Positions 52,312 to 63,037 of a stretch of DNA of 64,000 nt are shown piece after piece. Source of the stretch: Candidatus Accumulibacter cognatus (GTDB lineage Bacteria > Pseudomonadota > Gammaproteobacteria > Burkholderiales > Rhodocyclaceae); NCBI GenBank assembly GCA_013414765.1, contig CP058708.1, positions 4,694,748 through 4,758,747 on the forward strand, in the 5' to 3' direction. Each line of letters opens with the position of its first letter. Within the stretch, counting starts at the first letter, position 1. A program made the translations under genes and the position numbers. Under the pieces are notes generated by a model. It worked only from the letters and a program-made list of their open reading frames with translations. It did no database searches and had not been told where the DNA came from.

Positions 52312-55044
52312 ATGTCCACTGAAACAAAGAATGTCTACGTATTTGGTGCCGCTCGAACTGACGGCGACGCCACAATGAAGAATCTTCTCGGAGGCAAGGG
52401 CGCCAACCTGGCCGAAATGTGCCGCCTGGGGATCCTCGTACCCCCCGGCTTCACGATCAGCACCGAGGTGTGCGCCGTCTATAGCGAGCAGGGCCAGGAT
52501 GCCGTGGTCAAGCTGATCGAGGCGGACGTCCGCGATGGCGTGGCTTTCGTCGAAAATGAGATGGGCAAAAAATTTGGCGACGCGTCCGATCCGCTGCTGC
52601 TGTCGGTACGCTCGGGTTCGCGCGCCTCGATGCCGGGCATGATGGACACCATCCTGAATCTCGGCCTCAATGACGAGGCGGTTGCCGGACTGGCGCGCAA
52701 AGCTGGCAACGAACGTTTTGCCTGGGATTCATACCGCCGTTTCGTACAGATGTATGGCGATGTGGTGATGGGCCTCAAACCGGTATCGAAACAGGAACAC
52801 GATCCCTTCGAAGTGGTCATCGACGCGCTCAAGGAGAAGAAGGGCGTGCAGCTCGATACCGAACTCGACACCGACGACCTCAAGGAACTGGTGCTGCGTT
52901 TCAAGGGACTGATTCGTGCTCGCGTCGGCCGCGAGTTCCCGACCGATCCCTGGGAACAACTGTGGGGTGCGGTGATGGCCGTTTTCCAGAGCTGGAACAA
53001 CGACCGCGCCAAGGTCTACCGCGAACTGAACGACATCCCTGACTCCTGGGGTACAGCCGTGAACGTACAGGCCATGGTCTTCGGGAATCTGGGCGATCAA
53101 AGCGGCACCGGCGTTGCCTTCACGCGCGATGCGGGCACCGGTGAAGACCTGTTCAATGGCGAATTCCTGGTCAATGCACAGGGAGAGGACGTCGTTGCCG
53201 GCACCCGTACACCGCAACAGATCACCCTCGAGGGGTCGCGCCGCTGGGCTCAACTGGCACTGGTCAGCGAAGAGGAGCGCCGCAGCAGGTTCCCGTCACT
53301 CGAGGAACTGATGCCCGACATCTACCGGCAACTCCTGCAGGCGGAAACAACGCTCGAGAACCATTACCGGGACATGCAGGACGTCGAATTCACGATCCAG
53401 GAAGGCCGCCTGTGGATGCTCCAGACGCGCAACGGCAAGCGCACCGGCGCGGCCATGGTGCGAATCGCCATGCAGATGCTCAAGCAGGGCATGATCGATG
53501 AAAAAGAGGCCTTGCGGCGGGTTGACCCGGAGCGTTTGAACGAACTCCTGCACCCGGTTTTCGACCCGTCAGCGATCAAGAGGGCACGTTCCATCGCACA
53601 TGGCCTACCAGCCTCTCCGGGCGCTGCCACCGGACAGATCGTCTTCTTTGCCGATGAGGCCGAGGAGTGGGTCAGAAAGGGCAAGACCGTGATCCTGGTT
53701 CGTCAGGAAACGTCACCCGAAGATCTGCGCGGCATGAGCGTCGCCAAGGGAATCCTCACCGCTCGCGGTGGCATGACCTCGCACGCGGCCGTCGTCGCGC
53801 GCGGCATGGGCAAATGCTGCATCTCCGGAGCGGGCGCCGTACGAGTCGATTACCACGCACGTTCGATGTCGATCGGCGACCGGACTTACCAGGAAGGCGA
53901 CTGGATCTCGCTCGATGGTTCGACCGGTGAAGTCTACGAGGGTCAGATACCGACCAAGGAAGCCGAACTCACCGGCGACTTCGGTGCCTTGATGGAACTG
54001 ACCGACCGCTACAAGCGGCTCGGAGTGCGGGCCAATGCCGACACCCCCGATGACGCCAAGGTGGCACGCAATTTCGGTGCCAAGGGCATCGGCCTGTGTC
54101 GCACCGAACATATGTTCTTCGAGGGCGACCGCATCAAGGCGGTTCGCGAAATGATCCTCGCCGATGACGAAGCCGGTCGGCGGCGGGCGCTGGCCAAGTT
54201 GCTGCCGATGCAGCGCGGCGACTTCGAAGGCCTATTCCGCGAGATGAGCGGTCTGCCGGTCACCATCCGCCTGCTCGATCCACCGCTGCACGAGTTCGTC
54301 CCGCATGACGAAGAAAACCAGCGGATCATGGCCCACGAGATGAATGTACCGCTGGGTGTAATCAAGATGCGCGTCGACGATCTGCATGAGTTCAACCCGA
54401 TGATGGGTCACCGCGGCTGTCGCCTCGGCATCACCTACCCGGAAATCACCGAAATGCAGACGCGCGCGATCCTCGAAGCGGGCCTCAACATGAAGGCCAA
54501 GGGTTTCGACGTCAAGGCCGAAATCATGATTCCGCTAGTCGGGACGGTCCGTGAATTCAACGCCCAGGCCAAGGTCATCCGCCAGACGGCGGCGGCGGTC
54601 TTTGCCGAGCGCGGCGAAAAACTCGACTACCTGCTCGGCACGATGATCGAAACGCCGCGCGCTGCCCTGATCGCCGACAGCATCGGCGGACAGGCGGAGT
54701 TCTTCTCGTTCGGCACCAACGACCTGACACAGATGACCATGGGTTTCTCGCGCGATGACGCCGGCAAGTTCCTGCCCAGCTATCTGAAAGATGGCATGTA
54801 CGAGCAGGATCCTTTCCAGTCGATCGACCAGAAAGGCGTCGGACTGCTGGTCAAGATGGCCGTCGAGAAAGGTCGTTCGGTACGTCCGGGAATCAAGCTG
54901 GGCGTCTGCGGTGAACACGGTGGTGACCCGGCTTCGGTCGCGTTCTTCCACCGAACGGGTCTCGATTACGTCAGTTGCTCGCCGTTCCGGGTGCCATTAG
55001 CCCGCCTGGCTGCAGCGCAATCAGCTCTCGACGACGGCAAGTAA
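52312..55044 (+). CDS. ppdK: pyruvate, phosphate dikinase
   Basis: 910 residues, standard length. Interconverts pyruvate + ATP + Pi with PEP + AMP + PPi. Nucleotide-binding N-terminal domain ([35 protein letters not shown]), phosphohistidine motif [18 protein letters not shown], and C-terminal PEP/pyruvate barrel ([30 protein letters not shown]). Start: ATG 52312; an ATG 4 bases earlier is closed by a stop. Lets pyruvate made by the upstream enzymes enter gluconeogenesis and glycogen synthesis. Confidence 0.98.
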   Translation: MSTETKNVYVFGAARTDGDATMKNLLGGKGANLAEMCRLGILVPPGFTISTEVCAVYSEQGQDAVVKLIEADVRDGVAFVENEMGKKFGDASDPLLLSVRSGSRASMPGMMDTILNLGLNDEAVAGLARKAGNERFAWDSYRRFVQMYGDVVMGLKPVSKQEHDPFEVVIDALKEKKGVQLDTELDTDDLKELVLRFKGLIRARVGREFPTDPWEQLWGAVMAVFQSWNNDRAKVYRELNDIPDSWGTAVNVQAMVFGNLGDQSGTGVAFTRDAGTGEDLFNGEFLVNAQGEDVVAGTRTPQQITLEGSRRWAQLALVSEEERRSRFPSLEELMPDIYRQLLQAETTLENHYRDMQDVEFTIQEGRLWMLQTRNGKRTGAAMVRIAMQMLKQGMIDEKEALRRVDPERLNELLHPVFDPSAIKRARSIAHGLPASPGAATGQIVFFADEAEEWVRKGKTVILVRQETSPEDLRGMSVAKGILTARGGMTSHAAVVARGMGKCCISGAGAVRVDYHARSMSIGDRTYQEGDWISLDGSTGEVYEGQIPTKEAELTGDFGALMELTDRYKRLGVRANADTPDDAKVARNFGAKGIGLCRTEHMFFEGDRIKAVREMILADDEAGRRRALAKLLPMQRGDFEGLFREMSGLPVTIRLLDPPLHEFVPHDEENQRIMAHEMNVPLGVIKMRVDDLHEFNPMMGHRGCRLGITYPEITEMQTRAILEAGLNMKAKGFDVKAEIMIPLVGTVREFNAQAKVIRQTAAAVFAERGEKLDYLLGTMIETPRAALIADSIGGQAEFFSFGTNDLTQMTMGFSRDDAGKFLPSYLKDGMYEQDPFQSIDQKGVGLLVKMAVEKGRSVRPGIKLGVCGEHGGDPASVAFFHRTGLDYVSCSPFRVPLARLAAAQSALDDGK

Positions 55045-56241
<1,197 letters not shown>

Positions 56242-56296
56242 ACGGTAGTGGTACAATTGCCGGTTCAATTCAAACATTCTGCCATAGGAGACTGAT

Positions 56297-56623
56297 GTGC
56301 TGATCAGCACCGCCCACGCCCAACAAGCTGCCGCCACCGACCCGATGGGCGGCTTCATGCAGCTGCTGCCGATCATCCTGATGTTCGTCGTCCTTTATTT
56401 CCTGATGATTCGCCCGCAAATGAAGCGTGCGAAGGAACACAAGGCGCTGATCGAGGCCCTTGTCAAGGGCGATGAAGTCGTCACCGGCGGCGGCATTGCC
56501 GGCCGTGTCACACGGGTCAGCGACAACTTCCTGACTCTCGAGGTTGCCCCTGCCGTCGAAATCCAGGTACAGAAGCAGGCCGTCACGGTGCTTTTGCCCA
56601 AAGGAACGCTGAAGGCGCTCTAG
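56297..56623 (+). CDS. yajC: preprotein translocase subunit YajC
   Basis: 108 residues from GTG 56297, six bases after AGGAG. One membrane helix (~20-42, LLPIILMFVVLYFLMIRPQM) followed by a cytoplasmic beta-rich domain (KGDEVVTGGGIAGRV). Forms the SecDF-YajC subcomplex in the inner membrane. Confidence 0.95.
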   Translation: MLISTAHAQQAAATDPMGGFMQLLPIILMFVVLYFLMIRPQMKRAKEHKALIEALVKGDEVVTGGGIAGRVTRVSDNFLTLEVAPAVEIQVQKQAVTVLLPKGTLKAL

Positions 56624-56689
56624 CCACCCTGCGGGCGGCTTGCCTTGCACGTCGCGCCCGCGTCATCCGAACAAAAGCATCCCATATCC

Positions 56690-58573
56690 ATGAATCGTTA
56701 TCCGCTCTGGAAATACCTCATCGTCGCCTTCGCAGTGCTATTCGGCCTGGTGTACACCCTGCCGAACTTCTTCGGCGAATCCCCAGCGGTCCAGGTTTCC
56801 AGCGCCAAAGCCACGCTCAAGGTCGATGAGAAAACCCGCGAACGCGTCGCCAGCACCCTGCAGACGGCAGGCATCGAGCACAGCGGGATCTTCCTCGACA
56901 GCAACGGCGTCAAGGCGCGTCTGCAGAGCACGGATAGCCAGTTGCAGGCGAAAGACCTGCTGGAAAAGCAGTTCAACCCTGACGCCAATGATCCACAGTA
57001 TGTCGTAGCGCTGAATCTGCTGTCGAGTTCGCCGCAGTGGCTGAGCAGTTTGCACGCATTGCCGATGTATCTCGGTCTGGACCTGCGCGGCGGTGTTCAT
57101 TTCCTGCTGCAGGTCGACATGAAAGGTGCCATTACCAAACGCCTCGACGCGATCAGTGGCGACCTGCGCACGCTAATGCGCGACAAGACCATCCGCCACG
57201 CCGGAATCATCCGTGAAGGCGAGCGGGTGGTGATTCGCTTCCGCGACAACGAGACGCGCAGCAAGGCGCGCATCGCTCTCGAGGACAACCAGTCCGACCT
57301 GCTCCTGGCTGACCAGGGAGAGGGCGATGAGTTGAAGCTGATCGCGACGCTCAAGCCCGAAGCAATCAAACGCATCCAGGAATTCGCGATCAAGCAGAAC
57401 ATGACCACTTTGCACAATCGGATCAATGAACTCGGCGTCGCTGAACCGGTAATCGCCCAACAGGGTGCCGACCGCATCGTTGTACAGTTGCCGGGGGTGC
57501 AGGACACGGCCAAGGCGAAGGACATTCTCGGCCGCACCGCAACGCTTGAGATCCGCATGGTCGATGACACCCCAGGCGCCGTCGAAGCAGCACAGGCCGG
57601 TCAGCCACCTTTTGGCGCTGAACTCTATGTGGAACGTGGCGGCATGCCGCTGCTGGTCAAGAAACAGGTGGTGCTGACTGGCGAACGACTCACCGACGCG
57701 CAGCCGGGTTTCGACAACCAGACACATGAGCCCGCCGTTCACCTGACTCTCGACTCGGCCGGAGCCCGTATTTTCAAGGACATCACGCGCGACAATGTCG
57801 GTAAACGCATGGCCATCGTGCTGGTCGAAAAAGGCAAGGGGGAGGTCGTCACTGCGCCCGTCATCCGGGCCGAGATCGGCGGCGGTCGTGTACAGATTTC
57901 CGGCCGCATGAGCACCATGGAAGCCAATGACACGGCGTTGCTACTGCGTGCCGGTTCGCTTGCGGCTCCGATGGAGATCATCGAGGAACGTACCATCGGC
58001 CCGAGCCTGGGTGCCGAAAACATCAAGAAGGGTTTTCTGTCGACGATGTGGGGGTTTGCGGCAATTGCCGCATTCATGATCGCCTACTACATGCTCTTTG
58101 GCCTGGTTTCGGTAATTGCCCTGGCATCCAACCTGCTTTTCCTGGTCGCCCTGCTCTCCCTGCTGCAAGCGACCCTGACCCTGCCGGGAATCGCCGCCAT
58201 CGCGCTGGCGCTGGGCATGGCGATCGACGCCAATGTCCTGATCAACGAGCGGATCCGCGAAGAACTGCGCAATGGCTCGACGCCACAAGCGGCGATTCAT
58301 ACCGGTTACGAACGCGCCTTCGGGACGATTCTCGACTCCAACATCACGACGCTGATTGCCGGCATCGCCTTGCTGATTTTCGGATCCGGGCCGGTCCGCG
58401 GCTTCGCGGTGGTGCATTGTCTGGGAATTCTGACTTCCCTGTTCTCGGCGGTGGTCGTCTCACGGGCCTTGATCAACCTGATCTATGGTCGTCGGCGCAA
58501 GGTCGACTCGCTGGCCATCGGCCAGATCTGGAAACCGACAACAAACGCAGCCAACGTCGGCGCAGCCAAATAG
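56690..58573 (+). CDS. secD: protein translocase subunit SecD
   Basis: 627 residues from ATG 56690; the frame is open 15 codons upstream but the MNRYPLWKYLIV start is typical. A first membrane helix, a large periplasmic part (LGLDLRGGVHFLLQVDM) and five C-terminal helices with LALGMAIDANVLINERIREE follow. RND-type, uses proton motive force to help protein export. Partner secF is 12 bases downstream. Confidence 0.97.
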   Translation: MNRYPLWKYLIVAFAVLFGLVYTLPNFFGESPAVQVSSAKATLKVDEKTRERVASTLQTAGIEHSGIFLDSNGVKARLQSTDSQLQAKDLLEKQFNPDANDPQYVVALNLLSSSPQWLSSLHALPMYLGLDLRGGVHFLLQVDMKGAITKRLDAISGDLRTLMRDKTIRHAGIIREGERVVIRFRDNETRSKARIALEDNQSDLLLADQGEGDELKLIATLKPEAIKRIQEFAIKQNMTTLHNRINELGVAEPVIAQQGADRIVVQLPGVQDTAKAKDILGRTATLEIRMVDDTPGAVEAAQAGQPPFGAELYVERGGMPLLVKKQVVLTGERLTDAQPGFDNQTHEPAVHLTLDSAGARIFKDITRDNVGKRMAIVLVEKGKGEVVTAPVIRAEIGGGRVQISGRMSTMEANDTALLLRAGSLAAPMEIIEERTIGPSLGAENIKKGFLSTMWGFAAIAAFMIAYYMLFGLVSVIALASNLLFLVALLSLLQATLTLPGIAAIALALGMAIDANVLINERIREELRNGSTPQAAIHTGYERAFGTILDSNITTLIAGIALLIFGSGPVRGFAVVHCLGILTSLFSAVVVSRALINLIYGRRRKVDSLAIGQIWKPTTNAANVGAAK

Positions 58574-58585
58574 GAAAGCACGCAG

Positions 58586-59530
58586 ATGGAATTTTTCCGG
58601 ATCAGCAAAGACATCCCGTTCATGCGGCATGCCCTGGTTTTCAATGTCATCTCGCTATTTACATTTCTATTGGCAGTGTTTTTCCTCTTCAGCCGCGGCC
58701 TGCACCTCTCGGTCGAGTTCACGGGCGGTACGCTGATCGAACTCCACTATGCGCAGGCGGCCAACTTGGAGAAAGTCCGTGACGGCCTTGGCAAGGCGGG
58801 CTACACCGATCTCTCGGTACAGAATTTCGGTTCCAGCCAGGATGTCCTGATTCGCCTGCCCCTCAAGGCCGAGCAGAACACCGCCAAGATCGGCGAGGCC
58901 GTGATGCAGTCCCTCGCCACCGAAGCACCGGGCGCGACGCTGCGTCGAGTCGAGTTCGTCGGCCCGCAGGTTGGCAAGGAACTGGCAGAAAACGGCGCCC
59001 TGGCGCTCTTGCTGGTGGTCATCGGCATCGTCGTCTACCTGGCTTTTCGCTTCGAGTGGCGTTTTTCGGTGTCGGCGATCATCGCCAACCTTCATGATGT
59101 AATCATCATCCTTGGTTTCTTTGCCTTTTTCCAGTGGGAATTCTCGCTTTCAGTGCTGGCAGCCGTACTAGCCGTCCTCGGCTACTCGGTCAACGAGTCG
59201 GTCGTCGTTTTCGACCGCGTCCGCGAGACCTTCAAGAAAGTCCGGGGGCTCACCACGCCGCAGGTGCTCGACCACGCGATTACCAGCACCATTTCGCGAA
59301 CCATCATCACGCATGCCTCGACACAAATGATGGTGCTGTCGATGCTGCTCTTCGGCGGTGAGACCTTGTATTACTTCGCCCTGGCACTGACCATCGGCAT
59401 CTGTTTCGGTATCTATTCCTCTGTGCTGGTGGCGAGTCCGCTGGTGATGTGGCTCGGCGTCTCGCGCGAGCAGTTCATCAGGCCCAAGAAGCAGATCGAA
59501 GGCGCCAATGATGAGGGTGCCGTCGTCTAG
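58586..59530 (+). CDS. secF: protein translocase subunit SecF
   Basis: 314 residues with six membrane helices. GLHLSVEFTGGTLIELHY in the periplasmic part and GYSVNESVVVFDRVRETFKK in the membrane core are family hallmarks. Operates with SecD and YajC in the inner membrane. Confidence 0.97.
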   Translation: MEFFRISKDIPFMRHALVFNVISLFTFLLAVFFLFSRGLHLSVEFTGGTLIELHYAQAANLEKVRDGLGKAGYTDLSVQNFGSSQDVLIRLPLKAEQNTAKIGEAVMQSLATEAPGATLRRVEFVGPQVGKELAENGALALLLVVIGIVVYLAFRFEWRFSVSAIIANLHDVIIILGFFAFFQWEFSLSVLAAVLAVLGYSVNESVVVFDRVRETFKKVRGLTTPQVLDHAITSTISRTIITHASTQMMVLSMLLFGGETLYYFALALTIGICFGIYSSVLVASPLVMWLGVSREQFIRPKKQIEGANDEGAVV

Positions 59531-59575
59531 ATGACCGTTTTGAGCGAGCCTTACGTTGACCGGAGCTGCTTCAAG

Positions 59576-59965
59576 ATGTGTTCACGAAAACCCTTGATGG
59601 AACTGAAAATCGTCGTCTTTGCCCTGTTCACGCTCACCATGTCTGCCTGCACGAGCACGCGTTATGAATATGTCTTGCCGGCTACCGACTCAGGCCGTAT
59701 CTGCATTACACACTGCGCGGGTGTTCAGGAGACCTGCCGTGGCAACGAAATACAGCGGGCTCAGTGGGAAAAGGAAGGCTGTGAACGGCGCAACGAATCG
59801 GCCTACCGTCACTGTATTTCCCGTGCTGTCAGCAAGGATGATGCCAAGAAGTGTGACAAGCAGCGCGGCTATTGTTCGGCTACCGAAAGCACCTGGCGTT
59901 GCGAAGAGGACTATCGTCGGTGTTTCGTGAACTGTGGCGGCAGGATATATACCCATACCGAGTAG
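59576..59965 (+). CDS. small cysteine-rich lipoprotein of unknown function
   Basis: 129 residues from ATG 59576 (GGAG at good spacing); ATG 59531 and ATG 59597 are alternatives. Lipobox LTMSAC at the end of a hydrophobic signal gives a lipid-attached mature protein of about 108 residues. Besides the lipidated Cys the mature part has ten Cys in spaced pairs (ICITHC, ETCRGN, EGCERR, RHCIS, KKCDK, GYCSA, WRCEE, RRCFVNC), enough for five disulfides. No family recognised. Confidence 0.75.
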   Translation: MCSRKPLMELKIVVFALFTLTMSACTSTRYEYVLPATDSGRICITHCAGVQETCRGNEIQRAQWEKEGCERRNESAYRHCISRAVSKDDAKKCDKQRGYCSATESTWRCEEDYRRCFVNCGGRIYTHTE

Positions 59966-59993
59966 TAAGAATCCACGACCATCTCCCTCCCTT

Positions 59994-60052
59994 GCAGGGC
60001 ATATTCCGGCTTACGCGCCGGAATCGTTCGATGGGTGCAGAGCATGCCCTGC
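59994..60052. other. nested double hairpin in convergent intergenic space
   Basis: Outer arms GCAGGGCAT (59994-60002) and ATGCCCTGC (60044-60052) are perfectly complementary. Inside, ATTCCGGC (60003-60010) pairs with GCCGGAAT (60017-60024) around TTACGC. The 213-base gap between the lipoprotein gene and ald holds nothing else supported. Confidence 0.7.
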
Positions 60053-60178
60053 GAATTCCCCATCTCACTCCCCGATCCCTTGTATGCTTTCCCATCGCCG
60101 GCGAGGGGAGGTTCGTGAGCCGCTGATACGACCTTCATCACATACACCTTCCCTCCCCCTCGGTCGTCGAGCCGAACC

Positions 60179-61297
60179 TTAGCCAGCGATCACCGACAGC
60201 GCCTCGTGATAGTCGTAGTCAAGGTCCTCGGCGACCTCACGGCAGGTGACTTTTCCGAGGGCGACGTTGAGACCATTGCGCAGGTGTTCGTCGTCCTGGA
60301 GCGCCTGCCGCCAGCCTTTGTCAGCGATCTGCAGTGCAAAAGGCAGGGTCGCGTTGTTGAGCGCATAGGTCGAGGTGCGCGGCACGCCGCCCGGCATGTT
60401 GGCGACGCAATAATGCACGACGTTGCCGACCAGGTAGGTCGGATTGGCATGCGTCGTCGCCTTGGCCGTTTCGCAGCAGCCGCCCTGGTCGATGGCGACG
60501 TCGACGATCACCGAACCCGGCTTCATCGCTTCGACCATCTGGCGAGTGACCAGCTTGGGTGCGGCGGCGCCAGGGATCAACACGCCACCGATGACCAGAT
60601 CGGCGCGCAGCACATGCTGCTCAACGTTGTCCCGGTTGGAAAAGACAGTGATCACGCGCGCGCCGAGCAGGCGATCCATGCGCCGCAGCACATCAATGTT
60701 GCGATCGATAACCACCACCTGGGCACCGCTGCCAACTGCGATCTGCGCTGCATTCGAGCCGACGACACCACCGCCGAGGATGACGATCCTGGCCGACGGC
60801 ACGCCGGCAACGCCACCGAGCAGGACACCCATGCCTCCATGCGCTTTTTCGAGGCAGTAGGCACCGGCCTGGACCGACAGGCGGCCGGCGACTTCGGACA
60901 TCGGTGCCAGCAGTGGCAGGCCACCGCCGGCCTGCGTGACCGTTTCGTAGGCGATACAGACCGCACCGCTCTTGACCAGATCGGCACACTGCGCCGGATC
61001 GGGCGCAAGATGCAGATAGGTATAGAGAATCTGTCCTTCGCGCAACATCGCACGCTCCTCGGCCTGTGGTTCCTTGACCTTGACGATCATTTCGGCGCAG
61101 GCAAAAATCTCCGCGGCGGTGGGTGCAATGACTGCGCCGGCCTTCTGGTAGACCTCGTCGGTGGCGCCGATGCCTTTGCCGGCGCCAGTTTCAACCGTCA
61201 CCTGATGGCCGTGGGCGACCATTTCCCGGACCGATGACGGGGTCAGACCAACGCGGTATTCGTGGTTCTTGATTTCTCTGGGTACACCGATGTGCAT
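60179..61297 (-). CDS. ald: alanine dehydrogenase
   Basis: 372 residues, full length. Reversible NAD-dependent reductive amination of pyruvate to L-alanine. [20 protein letters not shown] at the start, [25 protein letters not shown], and the Rossmann motif [20 protein letters not shown] are all present. Another pyruvate-consuming enzyme in a window rich in pyruvate metabolism. A copy of the dispersed repeat lies upstream. Confidence 0.97.
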   Translation of the reverse strand: MHIGVPREIKNHEYRVGLTPSSVREMVAHGHQVTVETGAGKGIGATDEVYQKAGAVIAPTAAEIFACAEMIVKVKEPQAEERAMLREGQILYTYLHLAPDPAQCADLVKSGAVCIAYETVTQAGGGLPLLAPMSEVAGRLSVQAGAYCLEKAHGGMGVLLGGVAGVPSARIVILGGGVVGSNAAQIAVGSGAQVVVIDRNIDVLRRMDRLLGARVITVFSNRDNVEQHVLRADLVIGGVLIPGAAAPKLVTRQMVEAMKPGSVIVDVAIDQGGCCETAKATTHANPTYLVGNVVHYCVANMPGGVPRTSTYALNNATLPFALQIADKGWRQALQDDEHLRNGLNVALGKVTCREVAEDLDYDYHEALSVIAG

Positions 61298-61414
61298 CTC
61301 TGTCTCCTTACCAGTGGTTGAGGGCCGACCATCTTAGGGCATTTTCCAGCGAACGGCGTTTTTTTCGACCACCTTCCCGGTGCCGCAGGCCATCTCCCCA
61401 ATGCCCACAGCGGC

Positions 61415-61467
61415 TTCCATGAGACCGTCAGAACACCGCTGATTCCTGGGTGGCTGACGCGACTTTC
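61415..61467 (-). repeat. dispersed palindromic repeat, copy D (divergent tail)
   Basis: On the minus strand reads GAAAGTCGCGTCAGCCACCC, identical to copy C over its first 17 bases, then diverges (ending GACGGTCTCATGG). Lies between ald and the MFS gene. Confidence 0.55.
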
Positions 61468-61470
61468 ACA

Positions 61471-62658
61471 TCAACGTCGAGCAATTCGCAAGGGGCGTAT
61501 ATCGCAGGCATCATCGAGATCGCTGCGTTTCACCCAAAGCACGACGAAGATCAGGCCAGCGGCCGCAAACACCGAACTCAAGGTATAAGTCAGCCCGGCC
61601 CCCAGGCGGTCCCAGGTCCAGCCGCTGAGCAGACTGCCGAGCAGGCCGCCGGCGCCAAACGAGATACTCGAATACAGCGCTTGTCCGCGCGCTTGGCAGC
61701 GCCCTGGAAACCAGCGGTTGACTGCGGCAATCGCTGCCGCATGATAGGCGCCGAAGGTCAGCCCGTGCAGGAGTTGGGCGAGGATAATCACCGCCAGCCA
61801 CTCGATGCACCAGCCGATCATCAGGAAACGCAACACCGTTGCGGCAAAACTGATGAGAAGAATGACCCGCAGGCCAAGGCTTCGCTGCATGGCGACCATG
61901 AAAAAGAAGACGCCGATTTCGGCGAGGACGCCGAGCGACCATAGACCACCGACCAAGAGCTTGCTGTAGTGATGATCGGTGAGATGGATCGAGTAGAACA
62001 CATAGAGCGCGCCATGCGCCGCCGACATCAGGAAACACGCGGCAAACAGTGCCCGGACACGCGCCTGGCGGATGATCGTGGCCACCGGGAGTTGTTCATC
62101 CGCCGATCCATACGACGCCACTTCGGGAACCACCAGCGCGCAGACCAGAATGCCGGCCAACGTGCCAACGATCACCCACAGCAGCCTGGGCAAGGGCATG
62201 CTGTCCAGCAGCGCGCCGGTTCCCATGACGGCGACGATGAAACCGATCGATCCCCATAGGCGGATGCGGCTGTACTGGCCAGGCTTGTCACGCAGATGGT
62301 CGAAAGTCACGGTTTCGACCAGCGGCAGCGCGGCACTCCAGAAAAACGCCAGCAATGCCATGGCGGCCAGCATCGCCACAAAGCTCTGCACGACAAAAAA
62401 AGCCAAAAACCCGAACAGGCTGAGCAGGGCCGCGAGACGGACGATCCTCACCCGCTGCTCCAGACGATCCGAGAGAGCGCCCCATATATAAGGCGCACAA
62501 AGACGCATCAGCTGCATTTGCGACATCAGCAGGCCAATGTCCCAGGCCGAAAACGATAGCGACTGGAGATAGAGCCCGAAATAAGGCGAAAATGCGCCGA
62601 CGAAAGCGAAATAGAAGAAGTAGTAGCCGGAAAGTCGCCAATAGGGAAGGTCATGCAT
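61471..62658 (-). CDS. MFS transporter (MFS_1-like, HcaT-type)
   Basis: 395 residues, twelve membrane helices. The N-terminal YWRLSGYYFFYFAFVGAFSP, the loop motif APYIWGALSDRLEQRVR and RIRLWGSIGFIVAV are those of the HcaT/LacY-related family. The natural substrate cannot be read from the sequence; HcaT of E. coli is a putative phenylpropionate permease. Inner membrane. Monocistronic. Confidence 0.88.
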   Translation of the reverse strand: MHDLPYWRLSGYYFFYFAFVGAFSPYFGLYLQSLSFSAWDIGLLMSQMQLMRLCAPYIWGALSDRLEQRVRIVRLAALLSLFGFLAFFVVQSFVAMLAAMALLAFFWSAALPLVETVTFDHLRDKPGQYSRIRLWGSIGFIVAVMGTGALLDSMPLPRLLWVIVGTLAGILVCALVVPEVASYGSADEQLPVATIIRQARVRALFAACFLMSAAHGALYVFYSIHLTDHHYSKLLVGGLWSLGVLAEIGVFFFMVAMQRSLGLRVILLISFAATVLRFLMIGWCIEWLAVIILAQLLHGLTFGAYHAAAIAAVNRWFPGRCQARGQALYSSISFGAGGLLGSLLSGWTWDRLGAGLTYTLSSVFAAAGLIFVVLWVKRSDLDDACDIRPLRIARR

Positions 62659-62704
62659 CCGGCAATTCTACCGGATGCATCCGACGACTCCGGCCTCGAT
62701 CGAA

Positions 62705-62956
62705 TCAGACGCCGTTCTTGTGTGCAACCAGCATTCGGTACATCTGGTCCTTCAGCCACACGCGTTGCTTCTTCATGTTCTCGATGGTGAAGTCGTCGAC
62801 CGGCAGGTCTTCTTCTTCGAGCCGCTCGACCTCTCTGGTCAGTTGATGGTACTCGTCATACATGTGGCCAAACTGCTCGCTTGCCGTTTTCAGCGAGTGA
62901 ATGTAATCCAAATACTCGGGAAACTCATGGTGAAGGTCGTGGTGCTCAACTTGCAT
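62705..62956 (-). CDS. DUF465 (YdcH-family) small coiled-coil protein
   Basis: 83 residues from ATG 62956, chosen for AGGGG eight bases upstream; ATG 62962 is an alternative. Helical hairpin with HHEFPEYLDYIHSLK, FGHMYDEYHQLTREVERLEE and KKQRVWLKDQMYRML, the DUF465 pattern. Function unknown in most bacteria. Confidence 0.85.
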   Translation of the reverse strand: MQVEHHDLHHEFPEYLDYIHSLKTASEQFGHMYDEYHQLTREVERLEEEDLPVDDFTIENMKKQRVWLKDQMYRMLVAHKNGV

Positions 62957-63037
62957 GATCATCGCCCCTGTGGCTGGTCCCGGCCCGCCCCATGCGTGAC
63001 CGGACAACGCGATTATACCCATTGCCAGGTCTGCCCG

